A stretch of 64,000 bases of DNA from Trichococcus paludicola (GTDB taxonomy: Bacteria > Bacillota > Bacilli > Lactobacillales > Aerococcaceae). The stretch lies in contig NZ_QBLC01000001.1 in NCBI RefSeq assembly GCF_003052295.1, forward strand, positions 537,489 through 601,488. The letters run 5' to 3'. Below, piece by piece: positions 1 through 7,970 of this stretch. The position numbers and the translations under genes are program-made. Numbering within the stretch: the stretch's first letter is position 1; each line of letters begins with the position of its first letter. A model generated the notes under the pieces. It saw nothing but the letters and a program-made list of their open reading frames with translations. It was not told the origin of the DNA and searched no databases.

Positions 1-243
1 CGAACCGAATTTGGCAGCTCTAAATGGACGCTATTCGGCGTCTTGTATCAAACTACTTTGGCTTATGTCTTGGCCTTCATCATCAATCAGCTCGGATCCG
101 TAATCGTGTTGGGCATGCCTTTCGGGTTGGGAGCCAGCATAGCTGCTGCAACAGCGGCAATATTGCTGTTCCTGGTCGTCAGACCCGCGCCTAAAAAAGC
201 TTCCCCGATGTGGGGCAGCTTAGCGAAACCGATGGTCAAATAG
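1..243 (+). CDS. feoB: Ferrous iron transport protein B, C-terminal end (partial)
   Basis: The reading frame is open from the first base, so this is the 3' end of a gene that starts outside the window. The residues before the first possible TTG start read SSKWTLFGVLYQT, which resembles the conserved C-terminal SWKWT...YQT segment of FeoB, followed by two hydrophobic membrane segments and a short basic tail ending in KPMVK. FeoB is the GTP-driven ferrous iron permease of the cytoplasmic membrane. The next gene starts 18 bp later and looks like the small Cys-rich FeoB partner of Firmicutes, which supports the call. The GTPase domain is not visible here. Confidence 0.85.
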   Translation, partial: RTEFGSSKWTLFGVLYQTTLAYVLAFIINQLGSVIVLGMPFGLGASIAAATAAILLFLVVRPAPKKASPMWGSLAKPMVK

Positions 244-261
244 GAAGAGGAGGAATAACTT

Positions 262-522
262 ATGAATGTTCAATCTTGGATTGTTTTATTGTTGTTTATG
301 AGCCTGATGGGGTACATCTTATTCCGTCAAATCCGTTTGATCGCGAGCGGCAGGAAGAAATGCAATGCCTGCACCGTAACGGTTTGTCCGATGAATGAGC
401 CTGCTCCGGTAGAGGCTGAGGCCAACTGTATTGCCGGCACCGCACTGATGGTCCATCTTGGTGTTGCGCAAGTGAACACGTCGGCAGAAAAGCACTGCCC
501 TACCTCCCAAATCATCAAATAA
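262..522 (+). CDS. FeoB-associated Cys-rich membrane protein
   Basis: An 86-residue protein with one N-terminal membrane helix (about residues 5-22), a short basic stretch (GRKK) and then a Cys cluster, CNACTVTVC. This is the layout of the small FeoB-associated Cys-rich proteins that follow feoB in Firmicutes, thought to replace the enterobacterial FeoC. The start has the ribosome binding site GGAAGAGGAGGAA. The tail of about 45 residues after the Cys cluster is longer than I expect for the family and holds two more Cys. It is probably cotranscribed with feoB, because an intrinsic terminator follows this gene and there is none between the two. The exact role is inferred from position. Confidence 0.75.
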   Translation: MNVQSWIVLLLFMSLMGYILFRQIRLIASGRKKCNACTVTVCPMNEPAPVEAEANCIAGTALMVHLGVAQVNTSAEKHCPTSQIIK

Positions 523-536
523 TAAAAATGAACAGC

Positions 537-584
537 AAAAAAAGTCGGTGCCTCAATCAAAAACGATTGAGGCGCCGACTTTTT
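537..584 (+). terminator. Intrinsic terminator of feoB operon, possibly bidirectional
   Basis: The arms GTCGGTGCCTCAATC and GATTGAGGCGCCGAC enclose a 6-nt loop, with A5 before and T5 after the stem. It lies between the convergent feo operon and the hemerythrin gene, so it can serve both strands. Confidence 0.9.
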
Positions 585-657
585 AACTGGGGATAAGGCC
601 GGCTTCTCCGGCAATAAGAAAACATTCACCCGGAAGCTCAGCCGGCCGCAACAGCCT

Positions 658-1890
658 TCATTCGGAAAGATGCCGTTTTGCCCCTGTCAGGTCCCGGATG
701 GATTTGGCCTGCTGCACATATTCCAGGACGCCCATATAAGTGCCGTTCTCATCGCGGAGCGCGCAATAATTCACGACGATGAACTTCCCGTTTTCCTCAT
801 ACCACATAGTTTCCTGGTCTTTCTTTCCCGATTTCAGGTCCGAAACCAGTTGCCTCATGAGCGCGACGCTCTTTGGAGGATGGCAGTTATCTACTTGCCT
901 TCCCAGTGCGGATTTCGTGCGCATGAAAATTTTCTCGTCTGGTCCGTCATTGTAATATTTCACGATGCCATCCGCATCGATGAAGGTGAGCTCCAACGGT
1001 AATCTGTTCAATATCATTTCCAGCTCCTTCACCGTCAGAAAGCCGGTACCAAAGGCGATGTTGCCCTCTGGAATGGAACCCATTGCTACTTCTGTTTCAA
1101 AAGCGGCGCGTTCAGGCAGCCATTGCGATTCCGGGTGGATGATACAATAACCAATCTCATCCGACTCAGCAGCAATCTTCAGCCAATCGTCTTCAGTGAA
1201 AGAGTCGGATACCATCGGCAAAAGGATGTCTTCCTCTTTGATGAACATCTCCTTCATTTCCTGCTGAAGCGTTTCGAAGGTCACTTTGAGGGAATCCAGC
1301 TGTCTTTCTTCCAACAACCATTTAAATTTCTTGTACTGTCCTCGGATCTCGTCGTCCACCCCCCACATCACTTTCGGTGGAGCGGTCATGCCGTAGCGCT
1401 CCATGATCGGGAAAATGGCATATTCTTTACGCGCGTAATGCTTATCGAAGCCCCAGAGGATATCCAGTTGCCTGAGCAGCCCGGTTTCCAGAGCTGAATC
1501 ATGGTCAGCCAGATAACTTTCCAAGAGGCGCGCAATCCGATCGAGAGTCGCTTCTATGGCCACATTTTCTTCCTTCAGCACCCGGATCGGATGCCCTGGT
1601 TTCTCGCTATCCGGAGAGGGGGCTTGCCCATAGGTCACTGCATCGGCAAATAAATCGGCGTGGATCGAGCAAAGCCGCTGGATCTCCTCGACTGCGATGC
1701 CTTGTTCGATCAGCCTACGCTCCAACATCGAAATTTCCAGAGCGCTGACCGTCGCGAAATGTTCCTGGAATTTCTTCTTGATCTGTTCGTAGTCATCGCC
1801 TGCATGGAGACGAAGAATCAGATCCTTCAAAATTGCTTGGCGATGCTCCGATTCTTCTTCCCGGGTGCTTTTTTTGATATCTTCTTCCAT
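658..1890 (-). CDS. DUF438 / hemerythrin-like / PAS domain protein
   Basis: A 410-residue cytosolic protein with three recognisable parts. Residues 1-80 are helical and match the DUF438 type. Residues about 95-240 form a hemerythrin-like four-helix bundle; GHPIRVLKEEN, DKHYARKEY and KEEDILLP carry the His and Glu positions expected to bind a di-iron centre. The C-terminal ~110 residues resemble a PAS domain (ELTFIDADGIVKYYND, ending MGVLEYVQ). Such proteins are taken to be redox, oxygen or NO sensors or repair factors; no output domain is present. The ATG at 1890 follows GAGGGG at good spacing. It is transcribed towards the feo terminator and appears monocistronic. Specific ligand and partner are unknown. 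Confidence 0.85.
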   Translation of the reverse strand: MEEDIKKSTREEESEHRQAILKDLILRLHAGDDYEQIKKKFQEHFATVSALEISMLERRLIEQGIAVEEIQRLCSIHADLFADAVTYGQAPSPDSEKPGHPIRVLKEENVAIEATLDRIARLLESYLADHDSALETGLLRQLDILWGFDKHYARKEYAIFPIMERYGMTAPPKVMWGVDDEIRGQYKKFKWLLEERQLDSLKVTFETLQQEMKEMFIKEEDILLPMVSDSFTEDDWLKIAAESDEIGYCIIHPESQWLPERAAFETEVAMGSIPEGNIAFGTGFLTVKELEMILNRLPLELTFIDADGIVKYYNDGPDEKIFMRTKSALGRQVDNCHPPKSVALMRQLVSDLKSGKKDQETMWYEENGKFIVVNYCALRDENGTYMGVLEYVQQAKSIRDLTGAKRHLSE

Positions 1891-2088
1891 TGTGATCCCC
1901 TCGCTTGACTTTATTCATCCCGAAGCAGAAGGCAGTTGAATTCAGGGTCCAAAAACAGTCTAAATATACACAAGGATTCATTTCCATTGTTAATCCCATT
2001 TTAGTGCGATTACTGACGCAAGACAAACGATACGGTTATGAAGTAGGAAATATTTTTAGACCTAGAGGAAAGAAAGACACTGCCGGCA

Positions 2089-2097
2089 TGCTATAAT
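2089..2097 (+). promoter_or_regulatory. Extended -10 promoter upstream of Nudix gene
   Basis: TGCTATAAT is a textbook extended -10 element; no good -35 is visible at 17 bp. A second TATAAT lies at 2182-2187, just before the ribosome binding site AAAGGGAG of the Nudix gene. Confidence 0.5.
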
Positions 2098-2208
2098 ATT
2101 TCATATTGTTCTAGGAGTGAATAATCAACGCCGACTCCTTTTTGGAGATTGGGGTATGACTCTGGATGAAGCGAACGGAATTATAATCGGAAAGGGAGTA
2201 CAAAATAG

Positions 2209-2739
2209 ATGAATTATTGCATGGAATGCGGAACAGAACTGGAAGGGAAATTTCTGGAGAACGAAGGGAATATTCCTTATTGCAATAGTTGTGAGGGGTA
2301 TCGATTCCCTGTGTTCAACACGGCTGTCAGCATGGTCATCCTGAATAAGGAACAAAATAAAATTTTGTTGATCAAACAGTACGGCGGGGAGGATTATATT
2401 CTCTGTGCGGGATACGTCAATAAAGGCGAGGATGCGGAACAGGCAGCGGCCCGTGAAATCGCCGAAGAGCTCGGGCTGCAAACGGTTGGAGTGCGCTACA
2501 ATAAAAGTGAATATTTTGAAAAAAACAACACATTGATGCTGAATTTTTCCTGCATCGTCGCGAACGAGCACCTTGATGGCATGACGGATGAAGTTGATCA
2601 GGCGGAATGGTTTTCCATCGAAACGGCGCAGACAAACATCAAAAAAGGCAGTTTGGCTCAGCGCTTCCTGGAAAACTATTTGGAAAAAAGCCACGGGCTG
2701 GAGCCATTTACTGTTGTGAAGGATTCCTTAGCAGTATAG
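2209..2739 (+). CDS. Nudix hydrolase with N-terminal zinc ribbon
   Basis: A 176-residue protein. Two CxxC pairs (Cys4/Cys7 and Cys25/Cys28) form a zinc ribbon, as in NudC-type NADH pyrophosphatases. The Nudix box is complete: the Gly of GYVNKGE, then REIAEELGL, fits GX5EX7REUXEEXGU. The rest is a standard Nudix fold. The family cleaves nucleoside diphosphates linked to another moiety, using Mg2+ bound by the Nudix glutamates; the zinc ribbon suggests an NAD(H)-like or capped-nucleotide substrate, but it is shorter than typical NudC (about 260 residues) and the substrate cannot be read from sequence. It has its own promoter and terminator, so it is probably monocistronic. Confidence 0.85.
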   Translation: MNYCMECGTELEGKFLENEGNIPYCNSCEGYRFPVFNTAVSMVILNKEQNKILLIKQYGGEDYILCAGYVNKGEDAEQAAAREIAEELGLQTVGVRYNKSEYFEKNNTLMLNFSCIVANEHLDGMTDEVDQAEWFSIETAQTNIKKGSLAQRFLENYLEKSHGLEPFTVVKDSLAV

Positions 2740-2763
2740 TTCAGGAATTAATTTGGTGCAAAC

Positions 2764-2806
2764 AAAAAAAGTTTCGGTTTTGACGTTCAAAACCGAAACT
2801 TTTTTT
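2764..2806 (+). terminator. Intrinsic terminator after Nudix gene (bidirectional)
   Basis: GTTTCGGTTTTGA and TCAAAACCGAAAC flank a 3-nt loop, with A7 before and T7 after. It can also end transcription of the convergent L25 gene. Confidence 0.9.
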
Positions 2807-2877
2807 GTAGGTAAGCCTAAACTTGATGAAACCTGTAAGTGTGCCAATCAAGTTTTTACGCTTATCTGATTTAAAGA

Positions 2878-3474
2878 TTATTCAGTGACTTTTTCAGCTT
2901 CTTCGGCTGGAGCTTCTTCTTCTTCAACCTCTTCGGCTACTGGAGCAGAAACGACAACAACCGCTTCCTCTAGGTCGGTAAGGATTGAAATGTCTGCATC
3001 CACTTTGATATCGGCAACTGTTAAAGTATCACCGATGGTCATTTCATTAACAGCGATTTGGAATTCGGTAGGGACATTGGTAGCTTCCGTTTCGATTTCC
3101 AATTCGTTCAATGTTTGAGTCAAGACACCTTCTTTGACGTCTTCACTACCGACCAAGTGAATCGGAACAGTCATCGTCAATTTTTGGCCTTTTGTGATTA
3201 CTTGCAATTCGACGTTTTGGATTTCATTCTTCAGGGCAGCCTGTTGGATGTCCTTAAGGATGACTTGCAACGTTTTTCCGCCGGATATGCTGACTTCAAA
3301 AATCGCATTTTTACCTAATTGCTTGAGCACTTCGTCAAAATCTTTTGCATCAAGTAATACTGGAGTTGCTTCAACATCTTTACCATAGATGACTGCAGTC
3401 AGTTTCTTGTCCAATCTTGCACGCTTTGCTGCAGATGAGCCAACTTTTTCGCGTTTCTCTACTTGTAATTTCAT
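2878..3474 (-). CDS. rplY: 50S ribosomal protein L25 / general stress protein Ctc
   Basis: 198 residues. The N-terminal ~95 residues are the L25 5S-rRNA-binding domain (MKLQVEKREKVGSSAAKRAR... AVIYGKD). The second half is the TL5/Ctc-type beta domain, and an acidic Glu/Ala-rich tail follows. This is the long, two-domain form. I place the start at Met 3474, not at the upstream in-frame codon at 3546, because AGGAGGAAAACAT lies directly before it and the family begins there. In Bacillus the orthologue ctc is stress induced; here no sigma-B type promoter is evident. It is monocistronic between two terminators or long gaps. Confidence 0.93.
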   Translation of the reverse strand: MKLQVEKREKVGSSAAKRARLDKKLTAVIYGKDVEATPVLLDAKDFDEVLKQLGKNAIFEVSISGGKTLQVILKDIQQAALKNEIQNVELQVITKGQKLTMTVPIHLVGSEDVKEGVLTQTLNELEIETEATNVPTEFQIAVNEMTIGDTLTVADIKVDADISILTDLEEAVVVVSAPVAEEVEEEEAPAEEAEKVTE

Positions 3475-3727
3475 ATGTTTTCCTCCTGGAAGTATACCTG
3501 TACTGGCTTGGATTTGAGCTGGATATAGAAAATATAACGTCAGCAAATAGATAGTACCTCTATAGCATACCGCATCTCAGGCCAGATAGCTAACGATAAG
3601 CCTTTTGCTTCCTCTGGTTTCAAGCTTTTGACGCAAGGGTTTACCCTGATAAAGCGTTGCTGTATAGCGAAAGCTTGGGGTCCGAAAAAACATTCCGAAT
3701 GACCAAGCTTTCGTCATGTGTTTTTGT

Positions 3728-4708
3728 TTATTGTGCATATAAGTAAGTCATCACATCTGAGCCGATTGCCTCGAATACCGGTGCGGCTTCATCGGTCGCG
3801 TTTTGCCAACCATCCGTCAAGACGGCTACGATATAATTCTGGCCGTCCATCGACAGGATCCCGGCATCGTGAGATACGTCATCCAACAAGCCGGTTTTGT
3901 GAGCAAAGCTTACTTTATCAGTGAGGCCGGTGTTCAGGGCATAAACGAGTTCCTGGTTGCCCAATAGTCGGAGAAAGTACGCTGTGCTGGATTCTGAAAG
4001 CAATTCGCCATCCAACAGGCGTTCCAATAAGAAAGCCACTTCGGCTGGGGTTGTTTCCAGATCGCCATTGTAATAGACGCCGTCGGATTCCAGATAAGGG
4101 TTAAAACTCGTGGAAACAAAACCTTGTTCATGGATAAAGGTCTCGATATTTTCCCATCCGATCAGATGCGCAAGTTCCTTTGCGGGTTCATTTGCCGAAA
4201 CAGTGATGGTGCTGGTCAGGTAATCGTCGATCGTTGCGCCATCCGCCATCTGATCCTGCAGGGAAAATGCACCGGCATCGACCTGTTCAAGGATAGCGTA
4301 GGTCAGAAACAATTTGTACAGGCTCGCACTGGTGAAGACGCGGGACGCGTTGGTCGTGACGGCTTCGCCGGTCTGCTCATTGATGAGGACAAAGCCAAGC
4401 TGGCCAGGGTAGGTTGCATTCAGATCATTCAAATCTGCCGCTAAATCTTCTCCGGCTGTCGATATAATCGTGCTGCTCTGGAGAAGCGCATTTGCTTGCG
4501 CTATGCTGGTCTCATCAGCTTCAAATACTTCATCAGTCCCTTCATCAACCGCGTATGCGACATCTGTCGTTAGGGTCTGGGCTGATGCGGAACTTTCCCC
4601 TTCTTGGGAATTTGCCAAATCCCACAATAGGAACGTGACGCAACCTGCAAGGAACATAGTAGATAGGAAAAGCGCATATTTTTTCTTTAATTTTTTTCTT
4701 TTTTTCAT
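3728..4708 (-). CDS. Membrane-anchored class A beta-lactamase-like serine hydrolase
   Basis: A 326-residue protein with a very basic N-terminus and one membrane helix (residues 10-29), then a Ser/Glu-rich linker and an extracellular serine beta-lactamase-fold domain from about residue 80. The SxxK motif is SLYK (in TSASLYKLF), an SxN-like motif is SAN, and KTG occurs in HKTGLLDD. I do not find the ExxLN omega-loop motif carrying the deacylating Glu166 of true class A beta-lactamases, so a peptidoglycan-related or other hydrolase role is as likely as antibiotic resistance. AGAGG precedes the start. It lies downstream of, and in the same direction as, the polyphosphate block, 107 bp after the Cthe_2159-type lipoprotein gene. 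Confidence 0.8.
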   Translation of the reverse strand: MKKRKKLKKKYALFLSTMFLAGCVTFLLWDLANSQEGESSASAQTLTTDVAYAVDEGTDEVFEADETSIAQANALLQSSTIISTAGEDLAADLNDLNATYPGQLGFVLINEQTGEAVTTNASRVFTSASLYKLFLTYAILEQVDAGAFSLQDQMADGATIDDYLTSTITVSANEPAKELAHLIGWENIETFIHEQGFVSTSFNPYLESDGVYYNGDLETTPAEVAFLLERLLDGELLSESSTAYFLRLLGNQELVYALNTGLTDKVSFAHKTGLLDDVSHDAGILSMDGQNYIVAVLTDGWQNATDEAAPVFEAIGSDVMTYLYAQ

Positions 4709-4815
4709 AGCAATTACCTCTTCTGGGGCTAATTTCTGCCAATGACCGGAAAGAGGGAAAGGTTGGCCTCTTTTCCAGATCGCTCGGCTAGGAAAGATAT
4801 TTTTTTGATGTATGT

Positions 4816-6690
4816 TTATTTCACGGATGCACCGGATACGGGCATTGAGTTGCCACCCATGCCACCCATTTGTCCGCCGCTTTCTTCAGTTGTGGCGCTG
4901 ACCTCGACGGTGGATGAACCGCCGCTAAAGGACGTATCTTCATAGATACCGGTAGTGGATTCTCCGGAAACTGTTCCGCCAGTTGTGATTGTGTAGGCAG
5001 ATCCGTTGACCAGGTCAGGACTAGAGAATACAAGCGACTGAGCCGTTGTAGAAGCCTCAAAGGTCATGATCACTTCTCCGTCCGGCCCAGTGATTTGGAT
5101 GGCTTCATCCGCAGCCAATGGGATAGAGGATGTGAACAGGAAGCTTTGGGTTGAGGTCGAAGAAGGGCTCATCGCCATTCCGGAGCTGCCGACCCCAATC
5201 AGAGTGCCGCCATTCATGTTGAACGTGCTGTCGTAATCCAACGTACCGTTCATGCTGTCGGTCGGACCGTTGACGATCACGGTACCATCGTTCATTTCGA
5301 TGCTACCGTTGCTGTCGAGTCCATCGCCGCTAGCGTTTACCACTAGGGTACCGCTATTGATAGTCAAGCGTCCTGCTCCTTCTGCGGTCGAGGTGAACGT
5401 GTTTTCGCCAGGGCGTCCGCTGACGGCCGACGCATCGTTTCCACCGGCTGTGTTTACACCGTCATCCGTTGATGTCAAAGTGATGTCTCCGCCATTCAGC
5501 GTGATTTCGGTAGCTTCGATACCTTCATAACTTTGATTGATACTAAAGGTTCCGTCATCGATTGTCAAGGTGTTGTCGGCATGGATACCATCATCCCCAG
5601 AAGCAATCGTGAAGTCTCCGCCTGTGATTTGGATTGTGTCATTGGTATGGATGGAGTCATCGGATGTGTCCAAGACGAAGGTACCGCCGGAAATCACTAA
5701 TGATCCTGTCGCTTTCAAACCTTTGGCACTAGTTGTTTCTTCAGTGGTAGTTGTGGCTTCGTCTTCAGCAGGTGTTGCCCATGTTCCCCAAGCTTCGCTC
5801 TCCGTACTGCTATTCGCGCTGCCGCCGTCGGTTGTAATCGTAAAGTCTCCACCAAGGATCTGCAGATCTGTTGCGGCTTGGATGCCGTCGGAAGCTGCCT
5901 TAATAGCGAAGGTACCTGATTCGATCGTCAAAGTTCCTTTGCCTTCTTCTTCTTCATTTGTGGACTGTAGTCCGTCGCCGCCTGCATTGATCGTGAAAGT
6001 ACCGGAACTGATGAAGAGCGAATCGCTTCCTTTGATTGCGTCGCCGACAGAAGTGATCTCATAGGTTCCTTCTGCGATGGTCACATCATCTTTACCTTTG
6101 ATGGCATGAGCATAATTGGCATCGACGATCAATGTTCCCGTTCCGTTCAGGATAAGGTCGGATTTGCTGAACAGGGTCGCGTCCGGCTCGTCTTCACTGT
6201 CTTCGAAGGTATAGGTTGCTCCGTCGCTTAAAGTATTGGTCGTGCCTTCAACTAAAGTGATGGTCGCAGAGTTGGCGCTTTTCACATAGATGGCAGCTCC
6301 GGTGGAATTCGTGATGGCAGCCCCGTCTAGAACGATCTGGACATCGGCTTCATCGACTGTTTCGACACGGACTTGGCCTTCGCTCAAGGTTCCGCTAAGG
6401 ATATACGTACCTGGTTGCGTGATGGTCAGGATGGAACCATCAGCTGCAGCTCCGGATCCATCGACTGTGATCGTCTGATCGGAAAAACTGATTGCTGTGC
6501 TGTTTTTTTCTGAATAACTGGAGTCTGGCACAAGGGTGGATTCAACGGTCGCCTCAGTGGTCGAGACGGCACTGGATGCTGTAGTGGTGCTTGCTTCCGT
6601 CGAGCAAGCGGTCAATAAGGCAAGTGTGCCTGTTAGGGTGAGGATTTGTGTAAGCGGTCTATTCTTTAAATTAATTATAGTACTTTTCAT
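4816..6690 (-). CDS. Cthe_2159-type carbohydrate-binding lipoprotein
   Basis: 624 residues. A lipoprotein signal with lipobox LLTAC (Cys29) anchors it outside the membrane. The body is built of repeated short strands such as SGGTFVLDTSDDSIHTNDT and DDGIHADNTLTIDDGTF, typical of the parallel beta-helix of the Cthe_2159 family (DUF4353), whose founding member binds polygalacturonate. The end is Gly/Met-rich (GGQMGGMGG). It follows the DUF4956 and VTC polymerase genes on the same strand; these three families often occur together, so the protein may work with polyphosphate or with an anionic surface polymer. Calcium binding by the many D-D-G turns is likely for the fold. Substrate here is unknown. 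Confidence 0.85.
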   Translation of the reverse strand: MKSTIINLKNRPLTQILTLTGTLALLTACSTEASTTTASSAVSTTEATVESTLVPDSSYSEKNSTAISFSDQTITVDGSGAAADGSILTITQPGTYILSGTLSEGQVRVETVDEADVQIVLDGAAITNSTGAAIYVKSANSATITLVEGTTNTLSDGATYTFEDSEDEPDATLFSKSDLILNGTGTLIVDANYAHAIKGKDDVTIAEGTYEITSVGDAIKGSDSLFISSGTFTINAGGDGLQSTNEEEEGKGTLTIESGTFAIKAASDGIQAATDLQILGGDFTITTDGGSANSSTESEAWGTWATPAEDEATTTTEETTSAKGLKATGSLVISGGTFVLDTSDDSIHTNDTIQITGGDFTIASGDDGIHADNTLTIDDGTFSINQSYEGIEATEITLNGGDITLTSTDDGVNTAGGNDASAVSGRPGENTFTSTAEGAGRLTINSGTLVVNASGDGLDSNGSIEMNDGTVIVNGPTDSMNGTLDYDSTFNMNGGTLIGVGSSGMAMSPSSTSTQSFLFTSSIPLAADEAIQITGPDGEVIMTFEASTTAQSLVFSSPDLVNGSAYTITTGGTVSGESTTGIYEDTSFSGGSSTVEVSATTEESGGQMGGMGGNSMPVSGASVK

Positions 6691-6743
6691 GGGATAAATC
6701 TCCTATTCTAGTGTGTTTTTTAGTTGATTGGATTTGCGTTTCT

Positions 6744-6993
6744 ATGTCTAGCTTCACGGGTTAGCCCTTCGGAAAGGGTAAAGGAACCCCTTGTCTCTGT
6801 GAGCCAAGGATACTGTGCGACTAACCTGCTGACGCAGGAAGTCTCTCAGCATATTGCGCTCTACGATGCTCAGTTGCATGGGAGTCTTAGGGATTCATCC
6901 CTTAGAGTCCCAGTACAAGGTGACCGTAGGGAACGTTGCAAGTCATGATTTCCTAAAATTCTTTCAGGGCTGAGCGAACCTGTTCAGCTTTTC
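6744..6993 (+). repeat. Family A dispersed palindromic element, copy 1 (long form)
   Basis: A 250-bp element nearly identical to copy 2 at 7721-7970. The left end is TCTAGCTTCACGGGTTAGCC and the right end CTGTTCAGCTTTTC; the ends are imperfect inverted repeats (AGCTtcACGGGTT against AGCTgaACGGGTT). It contains the small hairpin CCTGC-TGAC-GCAGG and a longer one with arms GGGAGTCTTAGGGAT and ATCCCTTAGAGTCCC. It fills the gap between the DUF4956 gene and the lipoprotein gene, and its right end lies directly against the DUF4956 stop codon (6994-6996). In the mRNA of that operon it would be read as the reverse complement. Confidence 0.9.
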
Positions 6994-7668
6994 CTATCCG
7001 GCTTGGTTGCCGTTGTAGCTGACCAAAGTGGCGTTTTGGACGCCTTCGATGGCGCTCAATTCATTCATGAAGCTTGTTTCGTTGTTCTTGACTTTTACTT
7101 CATAGATCAATTCCGGTTGACCGTCCGTGATGCTCTTGGATTTAACGATGATTTTTCCGAAACGGTTTTTGATGATTTCGGTGGCCTGCAATTCAGCATT
7201 CTCATTCTCCAACTGCAACATCAAGATGTAAGGGGCCGAAGAATCGACTTTTCCTGTCAGAACGAGCAGGATGACAGTGATGAATGCAGATCCGAGGAAA
7301 GCCAGAGAATACAAGCCAGCTCCTAGGATGATGCCGACGCTGATCGACCAGAAGAGGAAGACCAGGTCAAGCGGCTCCTTGATGGCGGTACGGAAGCGGA
7401 CGATGGAAAGGGCACCGACCATCCCTAGGGAAAGGACAACGTTGGAGGTTACAGCCAGGATGACGAAAGTGGTCAGGACCGACAATAGTACCAACGACGT
7501 GTTGAAGGGTTTCGAATACATGACGCCGGCGTAGGTTTTTTTATAGATGAAGAAGATGAATAGTCCTATGAAGAGCGCCGATAGCAGGGAAACTGAAGCC
7601 GCCGCGATGGAAAAGTCGGCAGTTTCTTCCAAAAAGCTGTTTTTAATGATATCTGTAAATGTTGTCAT
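6994..7668 (-). CDS. DUF4956 membrane protein of the polyphosphate polymerase block
   Basis: 224 residues with about four N-terminal membrane helices (within residues 20-140; the motif SLGMVGALSIVRFRTAIKEP is characteristic), then a cytosolic domain of about 80 residues with a ferredoxin-like pattern. It matches the DUF4956 family, usually encoded next to VTC-type polyphosphate polymerases, as here. Its function is not established; a role as membrane partner or channel of the polymerase is inferred from this linkage. Family A elements lie on both sides. The start follows an AGGAGGAAT ribosome binding site. Confidence 0.85.
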   Translation of the reverse strand: MTTFTDIIKNSFLEETADFSIAAASVSLLSALFIGLFIFFIYKKTYAGVMYSKPFNTSLVLLSVLTTFVILAVTSNVVLSLGMVGALSIVRFRTAIKEPLDLVFLFWSISVGIILGAGLYSLAFLGSAFITVILLVLTGKVDSSAPYILMLQLENENAELQATEIIKNRFGKIIVKSKSITDGQPELIYEVKVKNNETSFMNELSAIEGVQNATLVSYNGNQAG

Positions 7669-7720
7669 GTGAATATTCCTCCTGGTGTGGTTTAAAATAA
7701 TATTCCCTGCTTCTTATATG

Positions 7721-7970
7721 ATGTCTAGCTTCACGGGTAAGCCCTTCGGAAAGGATAGAGGAACCCCTTGTCTCTGCGAGCCAAGGATACTATTCGACTA
7801 CCCTGCTGACGCAGGAAGTCTCTCAGCATATTGCGCTCTACTATGCTCAGGTGCATGGGACTTTTAGCGATTCATCCCCTAGAGTCCCAGTACAAGGTGA
7901 CCGTAGGGAACGTTGCGTGGCACGATTTCCTAAAATTCTTTCAGGGCTGAGCGAACCCGTTCAGCTTTTC
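7721..7970 (+). repeat. Family A dispersed palindromic element, copy 2 (long form)
   Basis: A 250-bp copy, close to copy 1 over its whole length and with the same internal hairpins. It occupies nearly the whole gap between the VTC polymerase gene and the DUF4956 gene; the right end (TTCAGCTTTTC) touches the polymerase stop codon at 7971-7973. Differences from copy 1 are scattered single bases, which suggests related but not freshly duplicated copies. Confidence 0.9.

Noticed and set aside
1905..2096. Open frame on the plus strand before the Nudix gene
   Set aside because: No ribosome binding site, no recognisable domain, and it overlaps the promoter; composition looks non-coding.
3668..3713. 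CGAAAGCTTGG/CCAAGCTTTCG hairpin as terminator of the serine hydrolase gene
   Set aside because: The stem is real (11 bp) but the loop is long and no T-run follows on the minus strand; kept only as a note.
5537..6064. Long open frame antisense to the Cthe_2159-type gene
   Set aside because: Explained by the repetitive codon pattern of the real gene on the other strand; no start signal.
7685..7867. Open frame inside family A copy 2
   Set aside because: The repeat copies do not keep the frame open; copy differences look structural, not protein-coding.
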